Source: Solirubrobacter phytolaccae (GTDB lineage: Bacteria; Actinomycetota; Thermoleophilia; Solirubrobacterales; Solirubrobacteraceae). Taken from it: a DNA stretch of 64,000 nt. This document shows positions 1-8,703 of the stretch, piece after piece; position 1 is the first letter of the stretch, and every line of letters begins with the position of its first letter. The translations under genes and the position numbers were made by a program. Where the stretch lies: positions 26,045-90,044 of the forward strand of contig NZ_JAPDDP010000024.1 in assembly GCF_027587195.1 (NCBI RefSeq), given 5' to 3'. The notes below the pieces were generated by a model. That model had not been told where the DNA came from. It ran no database searches and saw only the letters and a list, made by a program, of their open reading frames with translations.

Positions 1-3000
1 AACGGCCTCGCGGCCAAGCTGACGCTCGACGGCGAGGGCGACGCGGACACCTACAACGTCAACCTCTGGGGCGCCGGCGGCTCGGTCATCGACGTCGCCG
101 ACAGCGGCGCGTCCGCCGGCGACAACCTCAACCTCAACGGCACCGAGGTCGCCGACCAGTTCCTGCTCCGCCGCGACCTCGTCGCGCTGCTGAACGCGGG
201 TTCGCTGGTCGAGCGGATCGAGTACGACACCGCGATCGAGACGCTGTTCATCGACGCGCTCGGCGGCGACGACAAGTTCGCGCTCGACGACAACTCGTCC
301 GTCACGACGATCGAGGGCGGCACCGGCAACGACCTCTTCCAGGTCGGCCAGCTGTTCGGCTCGATCATCTCCACCGAGCCGCCCGCGACGATCGACACGA
401 CGCGCGGCAAGCTCACGAACGGCATCAGCTTCGCCACCACCATCAAGGGCGAGGCCGGCAACGACACGTTCGGCATCTTCAACAACCAGGCCACGCTCGA
501 CGCGCAGGGCGGCGACGACGACGACACGTTCATCGTGCGCACGTTCACGACCGGCACGACCGTCAACGGTGGCGGCGGCAACGACGTCATCAACTACGTC
601 GGCAGCGCCCCGCTGAACATCGACGGCGGCACCGGCACCGACCGGCTGATCTTCTACGGCACCGAGCTCGACGACAACTTCCTGCTGACGTCGACGACGA
701 TCTACGGCGGCGGCCGCGTCCTGAACTTCACGGGCCTCGAGCTGATCGAGCTCGACACGCTCGAGGGCGACGACATGGTCGTCGTCCACAGCACGGCCGC
801 GGGCGTCACCACCCGCATCCGCACCGGGCTCGGCGGCGACCGCGTGGTCATCGGCGGCGACAACCCGACGGTCAACACCGGCTCCACGAGCCCGACGCTC
901 CCGACGCCGGTCCACCAGGCGTCGCTGATCCGCGGCGCGCTGTTCATCGACGGTGGCCGCGGCGGCGTCGCCGAGCTCGACCTGCCGCTGGCGGTCGTGC
1001 TGCCCGGCGAGATCGCCACGCCGCCGCTCCCGGCCCCGCTGCCACCCGCGTCCGTGCCCGAGGAAGACCACGTGGACACGCTCGAGATCGACGACTCGGC
1101 CGGCCTGGGCGGCAACGGCGTGCTCACGCGCGACACGCTCAGCGGCCTCGGCATGGGCGCCGTGATCACCTACAACGACTTCGAGGCGCTGTACATCCAG
1201 CTCGGCAACGGCGTCGACACGTTCACGGTGGAGACGACGATCCTCGGCCGCACGGTCCTGCAGACCGGCGGCGGCGCGGACGTCGTGCGCGTGAAGACGA
1301 TCGACGGCCTGACGACGGTCGCCACCGAGGGCGGCGACGACCGGATCACGGTCTCCAGCGACGCCGGCACGCTCAACCAGCTGCTCGCGCTGCTGACCCT
1401 CGACGGCGGCGCCGGCGACGACAGCGTCCGCCTCGACGACGCCGCCGAGACCACCGCGGAGACGGCGACGATCAACCCGACGACGGTCACGGGCCTCGGG
1501 ATGGGCACCGGCACGCCGGCCGGCTTCGCGCAGCGGATCACGGTCACGGGCACGACCTTCGTGCTCTACGTCGTGCTCGCCGACGGCACGTTCAAGACCA
1601 CGCCCGCGCTGGCTGCCAGCGCCACCGCGGCGCAGATCCAGTCCGCGCTCTCGGCAATCGTGAACCCGTACACCGGCTCGGCGTACCCGTTCACCGACAA
1701 CGTGCGCGTCACCCGCCTGGGCAACGTGATCGAGGTCTACTTCCAGGGCCAGTACCGCACGCGCGGCGTCGCCTTCGCCGACGGCGCGACCGTGGAGCAG
1801 CGCAAGGCCGGCGTCGACTACTACGGCGTCGAGCACCTGGAGATCCTCACGGGCTCGGGCGCCGACGTGATCAACGTCAACGGCACCTCGGCGGCGACGA
1901 CGATCAAGACCGCGGACGGCGACGACCGCGTCTACGTCTCCTCGCTCGCCGCCTTCGGCCTCACGGACCGCCCGGCCTACCTGCGCGGCGACCTGAACGC
2001 GCTCGCGGGCTCGCTGACGCTGGACCTCGGCGCCGGCCGCCACACGCTGATGATCAGCGACGAGGCCGCGACCGCCGGCGACACCGTGACGATCGACGCG
2101 GCGGCCGACGCGATCCGCATCGCCGGGCTCGCCACCGGCACGATCACGTACCGCACCGACGGGACCTTCGCCGACGGCATCACGGTCTGGACCGGTTCGG
2201 GCGCCGACACGATCGCCATCAGCGCCACGCACCGCGCTCCGGGCGTGCGCACCGTCACCTTCCTGAACACCGGCCTCGGCAACGACGTCGTCACCGTCGA
2301 CCTGAAGGCCGGCGAGGACGACCTGCTCGTGCTGAACACGCAGGGCGGCGTCCACCACGTGCTGCCGGCCGCGGGCGAGGTCGTGGGCGTCACGGTCGAC
2401 GGCCTGTCCGTCCCGGCCGCCGCGTGGGTCGCCTACACCGGCAGCGTCGGCCTGCTCACCGCGCCGCAGCCGAGCTCGATCATCGCCGTCACGTGGCGCA
2501 CGACCACGATCCGCGCCTACCGCCTCGGCGCCACCGGCGTGATCGCGACCGGCCTGGACCTCAAGTCCGGCGACGTCGTCACCGCAACCGTGAACGGCCT
2601 CGCGGTTTCCGTCCTGAGCATGGATGCGGTCAACAACACGGTCACGCTGGCCGGCGTCGACGGCGCGCTCGCCGTCCTGACCGTCGTGACCACCACGACG
2701 CAGACCTTCGGCGCGCCGCAGACGCCGCTGCAGTCCGACGACGACACCGTCCACGGTGAGACGTCCACGCTGCCGCTGATCGTCTTCGGCGGCCAGGGCG
2801 ACGACAAGCTCCTCGGCGGCACCGGCGGCGACCTCCTGTTCGGCGACCGCGGCCGCGTGCTCGCCGGCGGCAACGTCCTCGGCACGGGCGGCCTCGGCGA
2901 CGTGACCAACGGCCTGGACCAGCCGGTCGACACGCTCTACGGCGTGGACGCGTGGGTCGGCGGCAACGACACGATCGTCGCCCTCGACGCCGCCGACGTC

Positions 3001-5055
3001 ATCGTCGGCGGCGCCGGCGCGGACACGATCGACGCCGGCGACGGCGCCAACGTCGTCTTCGGCGACAACGGCCGGATCGAGATCGGCAAGTCGATCACGA
3101 CCACCGACGCCACGTTCGGCGCCGGCGACCACATCACCACGGGCGACGGCCGCGACCTGATCTTCGGCGGCGCCGGCAACGACACGCTGATCGCGGGCGC
3201 CGGCGAGGACATCGTCCTCGGCGACCACGGCGTCGTCACGCTCGCCGCCGGCCTGCCGCGCTTCGTGCGCACGAGCGACTTCAACGACGGCGGCCGCGAC
3301 CGGCTCGAGGGCAACGAGGGCGACGACATCCTGATCGGCGGCTCCGCGGGCGACTCGATCGACGGCGACGCCGGCAACGACCTCATCTTCGGCGACCAGG
3401 TCAGCCTCGACGGCCGCACGATCCTGGACCTCTACCACTCGGTCGCGTACGCCACCGCCGCCGTGCCCGCGGGCAAGGTCGCGAGCTACGGCGACGACTA
3501 CGTGGCCGGCGGCGCGGGCGACGACCGGATCTTCGGCCAGCTCGGCAACGACGTGCTGCTCGGCGACGGCGCGCTCGAGGACCCGGCCGCGGGCGCGACG
3601 CGCATCCCCGGTGCCGGCGACCCGCTCGGCGCGCTCATCCTCAACCCGGCCGTCGAGCGCCAGACCGACGGCGACGACTGGATCGAGGGCGGCGGCGGCG
3701 ACGACGTGCTGTTCGGCGGCCTGGGCAACGACAACCTGATCGGCGGCAGCTCGAACCTCTACACGCTCGAGCGCCCGGACCAGCGTCCCGACGGCAGCGA
3801 CTACCTGTTCGGCGGCGCCGGCACGCGCACCGCGGCCAACACGATCTCCGACGGCATCGTCGACGCGGACGTGCTGGTCGGTGACAACGGGACCATCGCG
3901 GCCGACCGCTCCGTGACGCTGCTCGACGGCGCCGGCGCGGACGAGCTCCACGGCGAGGCCGACGGCGACCGCCTCTACGGCGGCGTCGGCAACGACCGCC
4001 TGTTCGGCGACGCGGGCACCGACTCGATCCTCGGCGGCGCCGGCCACGACTGGATCTCCGGCGGCACCGGCAACGACACGATCCTCGGCGAGGACGGCGA
4101 CGACGTCGTCTTCGGCGGCCTCGGCGACGACCTGATCGACGGCGGCGCCGGCGACGACGCGCTCTCCGGCGCCGAAGCGCTCGAGCTCGGCTACGCGGCC
4201 AACTTCTTCGACGGCGGCGTCTTCGACGTCGTCCGCAGCGACTACCTGGGGCCCTACAACCCGGGTGGCCTGCTCCACTACGGCCTGCACGCGACGGGCG
4301 CGACGCTCGCCGGCTTCGGGCTCTTCGACGAGTCGCGTCCGTTCCAGCGCATCCTGGTCAACGGCGCCGACTTCTTCCTCAACCACGACGCGGCCAACGG
4401 CCCGAAGCTGCCGCTCGTCCCGAGCGACGGCGACGACCAGCTCGTCGGCGGCGTCGGCAACGACTGGCTGACGGGCGGCACGGGCCGCGACCAGCTCGCC
4501 GGCAACGACGGCGACGACGTGCTCAACGCGGACGACGACCTGACCACCGGCGGCGGGTCGAACCTGGTCAACGACACCGAGCTCAGCTACGCCGACGTGC
4601 TCCGCGGCGGCGCCGGCCGGGATCGCTTCCTGACCAACAACGACGGCGACCAGGTCGTGGACCCGGACGCCGCCGACACGGCCACGCCGCTGCCGCAGCC
4701 GAACACGCCGCAGCCGGGCACGCCGCAGCCGGTCGACCCGACGCCGGTCGCGGTGCCGTCGGTCGAGCAGGTCGTGGTCGGCGCCTCGCCGCTGAACCCG
4801 CAGACGGGCAAGACGGGCACGCGCCTGAACCCGGATCGCGACAAGGCCAAGCCCAAGAAGAAGAAGGCCAAGAAGAAGACCGCCGCGCAGAAGAAGCGCG
4901 AGGCGGCGAAGAAGAAGGCCGCCGCCAAGAAGAAGAAGGAAGCCGCGAAGAAGAAGGCCGCGGCCAAGAAGAAGAAGGAAGCGGCCAAGAAGAAGGCCGC
5001 CAAGAAGAAGAAGACTTCCAAGAAGAAGCCCGCGAACAAGGGGACCAAGTCGTGA
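1..5055 (+). CDS. RTX-like calcium-binding repeat protein with lysine-rich tail (5' partial)
   Basis: The frame is open from the first base, so the gene begins outside the window; at least 1684 residues are present. The first half (to about base 2700) is made of degenerate beta units, for example GTEVADQFLL near base 140 and its relative GTELDDNFLL near base 660. From about base 2770 to 4560 come many glycine/aspartate nonapeptides of the RTX type (GGAGADTID, GGTGNDTIL, GGAGDDAL), which in this family bind calcium and fold as a parallel beta roll outside the cell. A Pro-rich linker (4680-4740) leads to a Lys/Ala tail (4840-5052) that could hold the protein on anionic wall polymers (inference). 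No peptidase or lipase domain is visible. The stop overlaps the next start (GTGA), so the downstream secreted protein is probably translationally coupled. Confidence 0.85.
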   Translation, partial: NGLAAKLTLDGEGDADTYNVNLWGAGGSVIDVADSGASAGDNLNLNGTEVADQFLLRRDLVALLNAGSLVERIEYDTAIETLFIDALGGDDKFALDDNSSVTTIEGGTGNDLFQVGQLFGSIISTEPPATIDTTRGKLTNGISFATTIKGEAGNDTFGIFNNQATLDAQGGDDDDTFIVRTFTTGTTVNGGGGNDVINYVGSAPLNIDGGTGTDRLIFYGTELDDNFLLTSTTIYGGGRVLNFTGLELIELDTLEGDDMVVVHSTAAGVTTRIRTGLGGDRVVIGGDNPTVNTGSTSPTLPTPVHQASLIRGALFIDGGRGGVAELDLPLAVVLPGEIATPPLPAPLPPASVPEEDHVDTLEIDDSAGLGGNGVLTRDTLSGLGMGAVITYNDFEALYIQLGNGVDTFTVETTILGRTVLQTGGGADVVRVKTIDGLTTVATEGGDDRITVSSDAGTLNQLLALLTLDGGAGDDSVRLDDAAETTAETATINPTTVTGLGMGTGTPAGFAQRITVTGTTFVLYVVLADGTFKTTPALAASATAAQIQSALSAIVNPYTGSAYPFTDNVRVTRLGNVIEVYFQGQYRTRGVAFADGATVEQRKAGVDYYGVEHLEILTGSGADVINVNGTSAATTIKTADGDDRVYVSSLAAFGLTDRPAYLRGDLNALAGSLTLDLGAGRHTLMISDEAATAGDTVTIDAAADAIRIAGLATGTITYRTDGTFADGITVWTGSGADTIAISATHRAPGVRTVTFLNTGLGNDVVTVDLKAGEDDLLVLNTQGGVHHVLPAAGEVVGVTVDGLSVPAAAWVAYTGSVGLLTAPQPSSIIAVTWRTTTIRAYRLGATGVIATGLDLKSGDVVTATVNGLAVSVLSMDAVNNTVTLAGVDGALAVLTVVTTTTQTFGAPQTPLQSDDDTVHGETSTLPLIVFGGQGDDKLLGGTGGDLLFGDRGRVLAGGNVLGTGGLGDVTNGLDQPVDTLYGVDAWVGGNDTIVALDAADVIVGGAGADTIDAGDGANVVFGDNGRIEIGKSITTTDATFGAGDHITTGDGRDLIFGGAGNDTLIAGAGEDIVLGDHGVVTLAAGLPRFVRTSDFNDGGRDRLEGNEGDDILIGGSAGDSIDGDAGNDLIFGDQVSLDGRTILDLYHSVAYATAAVPAGKVASYGDDYVAGGAGDDRIFGQLGNDVLLGDGALEDPAAGATRIPGAGDPLGALILNPAVERQTDGDDWIEGGGGDDVLFGGLGNDNLIGGSSNLYTLERPDQRPDGSDYLFGGAGTRTAANTISDGIVDADVLVGDNGTIAADRSVTLLDGAGADELHGEADGDRLYGGVGNDRLFGDAGTDSILGGAGHDWISGGTGNDTILGEDGDDVVFGGLGDDLIDGGAGDDALSGAEALELGYAANFFDGGVFDVVRSDYLGPYNPGGLLHYGLHATGATLAGFGLFDESRPFQRILVNGADFFLNHDAANGPKLPLVPSDGDDQLVGGVGNDWLTGGTGRDQLAGNDGDDVLNADDDLTTGGGSNLVNDTELSYADVLRGGAGRDRFLTNNDGDQVVDPDAADTATPLPQPNTPQPGTPQPVDPTPVAVPSVEQVVVGASPLNPQTGKTGTRLNPDRDKAKPKKKKAKKKTAAQKKREAAKKKAAAKKKKEAAKKKAAAKKKKEAAKKKAAKKKKTSKKKPANKGTKS
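4900..5013 (+). repeat. 39-bp tandem repeat encoding EAAKKKAAAKKKK
   Basis: Two full 39-base units (4900-4938, 4939-4977) and a third unit one codon shorter (4978-5013) encode the motif EAAKKKAAAKKKK in the tail of the RTX-like protein. The units differ mainly at third positions, so the amino-acid pattern is kept while the DNA drifts. Confidence 0.85.
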
Positions 5056-6413
5056 GACTGAGACGGCTGATCGCGCTCGCCGCGGCGGTAGTGGCATGGC
5101 CGGCGGCGTCCGCGAACGCCGCTGGGCTCGAGGATCCGGGGGCCCAGTGGCTCCCGCGCTCGGACGGGGCGACCTGGGTCTACCAGTGGGGCAACACGGC
5201 CTTCTCGCCGCCGCGCGCGGAGCGCTACACGGTGACCTCGCGCACGGGCACGGCGTTCCGCGTGGCCTGGGAGGAGTTCAACCTGCGCCCGGACGAGAGC
5301 CCGGCGAACGGCTTCGCGGACTTCCGCCACACGGATGCGGGCCTGATCAACACGAACTTCCAGTCGACGCCGGTGCCGCCGCAGTTCCCGATCCTGTGCG
5401 GGACCGCGGCGCGCTGCTCGAACACGCTCGCGGGCACGCTCTTCGAGGTCATGTGGGGCACGCGCTCGCCGGTCCTGGCCGAGCCGCTCGTGGCCGGCAC
5501 GAGCTGGAACTCGGTCGGCGGCACGACCAACGACGTGACCGCGGCGAACCGCTACCGCGGCGTGGTGGACGTGTCCGTCCCGGCGTTCCCGGCGCCGGTG
5601 AAGGCGGCCAAGATCGAGTCCGTGATCACGCAGGCGGGCGCGCTGGGCGACCCGTTCGGCTCCGGCCTGCGCACGGTCTGGTGGGTGTACGGCGTCGGCC
5701 CGGTCAAGGTGCTCTTCCAGCACACGTCGGGCGAGACGAGCTACGCGACGCTCCAGCAGACCAACCTCGCGCCGATCGCGCCGCCGAGCGACGCGAACCT
5801 GATGCCGCTCACGCTCGGCGCCGAGTCCACGTTCCGCTGGCGCAACTCGCGCCACATGAAGCGCTGGTCCGAGCAGCGGCTCACGGTCGCGGCGTCGGCG
5901 AACAGCACGTCGCGGATCAACGTGCTCGACACGGACGGGCCGATCGACGTCAACGCGAGCTACCTGTTCTCGAACCGCCTCGGCGGCCTCACGAACGTCA
6001 CCACGCGCATGCGGCGGGCGGAGACGAGCTCGCGGCTGCCGGCGCTCGGCCCGGCTTCCGGACCCGAGGGCCGCGCGCGCTTCGTGACGCCGCTGGACCT
6101 GATGACCTACGGCTTCAACCCGGTCTTCCCGTCCTACGCGGTGGACGGGCAGACGTGGCGCTCCTCGCGTGAGTCGCGCGACTTCGCCGTCTACGGCGTG
6201 ACCGGCTCCTCGAGCGTGCTCGGCAAGCGCACGGTGCGCGTGCCGGCCGGCCGCTACCGGGACGCGATCGCGATCCGCTCGCGCCTGCGCCAGTCCAACC
6301 ACGCGTTCGGCTCGGGCACGCGGACGATGTACTTCGCGCCGGGCGTCGGGCTTGTGAAGATCACGTTCCGGCACTCGGACGGCAGCACGTCGACCGTGGA
6401 GAAGACGGGGTGA
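5052..6413 (+). CDS. exported protein, family A copy 1 (duplicated ~200-residue module)
   Basis: The 453-residue product has a clear Sec signal peptide ending ASANA around residue 23. I do not recognise a named family. Two halves of about 200 residues look like copies of one module: each starts with a Trp-rich strand (GATWVYQWGN; STFRWRNSRH) and ends in a GVG-x-VK motif followed by H-x-SGE or H-x-DGS (residues ~215 and ~431). This resembles the end of some beta-rich periplasmic domains of the DUF3108 kind, but that link is weak. It overlaps its neighbours by 4 bases on both sides (GTGA), giving an RTX-A-B operon. A close paralogue lies at 8704-10038. It is probably an extracellular or wall-associated binding protein; no catalytic motif is seen. 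Confidence 0.8.
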   Translation: MRLRRLIALAAAVVAWPAASANAAGLEDPGAQWLPRSDGATWVYQWGNTAFSPPRAERYTVTSRTGTAFRVAWEEFNLRPDESPANGFADFRHTDAGLINTNFQSTPVPPQFPILCGTAARCSNTLAGTLFEVMWGTRSPVLAEPLVAGTSWNSVGGTTNDVTAANRYRGVVDVSVPAFPAPVKAAKIESVITQAGALGDPFGSGLRTVWWVYGVGPVKVLFQHTSGETSYATLQQTNLAPIAPPSDANLMPLTLGAESTFRWRNSRHMKRWSEQRLTVAASANSTSRINVLDTDGPIDVNASYLFSNRLGGLTNVTTRMRRAETSSRLPALGPASGPEGRARFVTPLDLMTYGFNPVFPSYAVDGQTWRSSRESRDFAVYGVTGSSSVLGKRTVRVPAGRYRDAIAIRSRLRQSNHAFGSGTRTMYFAPGVGLVKITFRHSDGSTSTVEKTG

Positions 6414-8653
6414 AGCGCCGCTCGCTCGCGGTCGCCGTTGCCGCTCTCTCGGCGGGCGTCTTCGCCGCTCCCGCGGCCGCGCAGGTCCTGCCGCCGTCGC
6501 TGACGACGGACACGCGCTTCGCGTTCGCGGGCGTGTCCGAGTTCGACTTCCAGGTCGGCGTCGTGGACGACACGGCGGTGCGCGCTGCGGTCGACCCGGC
6601 GCGCGAGCGCGCCTACGCGGTCGGCTCCACCGGGAACGCGATCGCGGTCGTCGCGCGGCGTGCGGACGGGGCGCTCGACCCGAGCTTCGCCGGTGACGGC
6701 TCGCTCGAGCTGGCGCTCGGCCGCGACGCCGAGGGCGTGGACATCGGGGTCCGGGCGGATGGGCGCCTGCTCGTCCTCGCGCGCACCGACGTCGCTTCGT
6801 CCGGACCCGCCGACTACGACACGGCCCTGATCGGCCTGCTGCCGGACGGCTCCACGGACCCGAGCTTCGGGACCCGGACGTTCGCGGCCGGCCCTGGGGA
6901 CGACGTGCCGGCGGCGCTCGACGTCAATCCGCGGGGTTGGGCCTACGTCGGCGCGACCGGCGACCAGACCTACATCGGCTGGGCCTTCGACGACATGGTG
7001 TTCGACCAGGTCGTGGACGTCTTCCCGGCCGTGCCGGACGGGCCGGTCGACATCGCGTGGCAGGACGGCGCGCCCGTCGTCCTCGCCTCGACGGGGACGA
7101 GCACCGCGGTGCGGCGCAACGGCGTCAACACCGAGGTCGCCGTCCCGCTCGCGACCTCCGTCACCGGCGGCGGGCTGCTCGTCCACGACGGCTCCGTCTA
7201 CGTCACCGGCGCGGCGACCGTTGCGGGTGACTCCGACGCCTACCTCGCGCGGCTCGGCGCGACGCTCGAGACGCGGCGCTTCGACTTCCGCGGCTCCGTG
7301 TTCAGCGGCGACCAGCCCGTCACGGGCGTCGGCCAGGACATCACGCTCGTGCCGGGCGACCCGGACACCGTCGTGGTCTCCGGCTCCTCCGAGACCGATC
7401 GCGGGCGCGAGTGGGGCTTCGCGGCCTTCAACGGGCTCGAAGGCGCGCTGAGCGCACTGCAGGCCACGGACCTCGTGATCCCGGTCGCCGGCCAGGGTGG
7501 CGCGTCGGGCGTCGCGGGCGCGGCGGGCTACGTCGTGGCCGCCGGCACCCAGCGCGACTTCTCGCTCGAGACGCAGTCCGGGACGAACGACCTGAGCATC
7601 GGCATGGGCCGCGTGTTGATCGACAACGAGAAGCGCTGCGACCTCGCGCTCGCCGTCGTCTCCCCGGTCGAGCTCGTGCTGCGCGGGCGGGCGCCCGGCG
7701 AAGTGACGCTGCGGGTGACCAACAACGGCAAGCGGCCCTGCGCGGGGACGATCGGCGTGCCGGCCCCGTGGGTCGCGGCCGGCAGCGTCGACGCCGGCCG
7801 GCTCCTGCCGGGGCAGACCGTCACGCGCACGCTCTCACTCGGCTACGACGCGCCGTTCCCGAACGACGCGACGCTCGAGCTGTCGCTGTCCGCGGCGGGC
7901 GACTCCGCGCTCGGCGACAACGCGGTGCGCCTGCGCGCCATCTTCTCGTTCTGCGACCTCGCGCTGACCGTGCTCGAGGCGCCGCCGGTGATCGGCACGG
8001 AGGGCTCGCGCCGGTTCGCGTTCACCGTGCGCAACGTCGGCACGGCCCCGTGCCGCGCCGCGCAGGTGATCACGCGCGCGCCCGGGCTACGGTCCGGCGC
8101 GGTGAAGCCGTACTCGGTCGCACCGGGCAAGTCGGTCGAGGACGAGATCAGCGTCGGCGTGCTGCGCGGGCTCAAGACAGGCACCAAGGCGCCGCTGTCG
8201 TTCCGCGTGGTTGACGCCGACGACGTCGCCGCCGCCAACGACCTCGCGAGCAGCGAGCCGGTGGTCGTCAAGCCCGGTGACACGAACGCGCGGACGCCGG
8301 TGCGGGGCATCTCGTTCTCCGGTCGCGCGACCAAGGGCACCGCGCGCTTTGTCTCCGCGCGGACACTCCGGGTGGCGCGCGTGCAGATCGCCGTGCGGCG
8401 TCTGGGTGGCGAGTGCCGCTGGCTGAGCTCCGCCCGTGGCGACCTGCGGACGGTCGACGAGAGCGACGCCGGCAAGTGCGACGAGCCCGTCTGGATCACG
8501 GTCAAGGGAACAGAGCGTTGGAGCCTGCGGCTCGCCAAGCGGTTGCCCAAGGGCCTGTACGAGCTGCGCACCCGCGCGGTCCTGCGCAACGGCCTGGCCG
8601 AGGGCCGCTTCACCCGAACGGACAAGAACCTGATCCGCTTCCGGGTGCGCTAG
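6410..8653 (+). CDS. exported delta-60 repeat / CARDB-like protein, family B copy 1
   Basis: The 747-residue product has a signal peptide ending PAAAQ near residue 25. The N-terminal half carries delta-60 type repeats with the DPSF signature (DGALDPSFAGDG near residue 86, DGSTDPSFG near 146), expected to form a beta propeller. Two CARDB-like beta-sandwich domains follow, each opening with CDLAL (near residues 410 and 515) and containing a second Cys in NGKRPC or GTAPC, which suggests one disulphide per domain. The C-terminal ~110 residues form a further basic beta domain ending FRVR. The gene begins at a GTG inside the stop of the preceding gene. Its paralogue is at 10896-13250. The likely role is extracellular adhesion or scaffolding (inference from fold class). 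Confidence 0.8.
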   Translation: MKRRSLAVAVAALSAGVFAAPAAAQVLPPSLTTDTRFAFAGVSEFDFQVGVVDDTAVRAAVDPARERAYAVGSTGNAIAVVARRADGALDPSFAGDGSLELALGRDAEGVDIGVRADGRLLVLARTDVASSGPADYDTALIGLLPDGSTDPSFGTRTFAAGPGDDVPAALDVNPRGWAYVGATGDQTYIGWAFDDMVFDQVVDVFPAVPDGPVDIAWQDGAPVVLASTGTSTAVRRNGVNTEVAVPLATSVTGGGLLVHDGSVYVTGAATVAGDSDAYLARLGATLETRRFDFRGSVFSGDQPVTGVGQDITLVPGDPDTVVVSGSSETDRGREWGFAAFNGLEGALSALQATDLVIPVAGQGGASGVAGAAGYVVAAGTQRDFSLETQSGTNDLSIGMGRVLIDNEKRCDLALAVVSPVELVLRGRAPGEVTLRVTNNGKRPCAGTIGVPAPWVAAGSVDAGRLLPGQTVTRTLSLGYDAPFPNDATLELSLSAAGDSALGDNAVRLRAIFSFCDLALTVLEAPPVIGTEGSRRFAFTVRNVGTAPCRAAQVITRAPGLRSGAVKPYSVAPGKSVEDEISVGVLRGLKTGTKAPLSFRVVDADDVAAANDLASSEPVVVKPGDTNARTPVRGISFSGRATKGTARFVSARTLRVARVQIAVRRLGGECRWLSSARGDLRTVDESDAGKCDEPVWITVKGTERWSLRLAKRLPKGLYELRTRAVLRNGLAEGRFTRTDKNLIRFRVR

Positions 8654-8662
8654 ACGAATGTC

Positions 8663-8685
8663 GGGGGCGGCTAACGGCCGCCCCC
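8663..8685 (+). terminator. GC-rich hairpin after the first A-B unit
   Basis: A perfect 9-base stem, GGGGGCGGC / GCCGCCCCC with loop TAACG, sits 10 bases after the stop of copy 1 of family B. No U tract follows, so it may be an actinobacterial I-shaped terminator or act as an attenuator before the second A-B unit. Confidence 0.6.
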
Positions 8686-8703
8686 GCTCTAGATTCGCCC
8701 TCT

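Noticed and set aside
1..5055. Type I-secreted cytolysin (RTX toxin)
   Set aside because: Repeats of the RTX kind are present but no toxin domain, acyltransferase or type I exporter genes are adjacent.
4587..6374. Long antisense frames, e.g. a 595-codon frame opposite the RTX tail and family A copy 1
   Set aside because: High GC content produces long open frames on the other strand. Their products are Arg/Pro/Ala-rich with no start signals or domains, while the + strand genes carry signal peptides and clear motifs.
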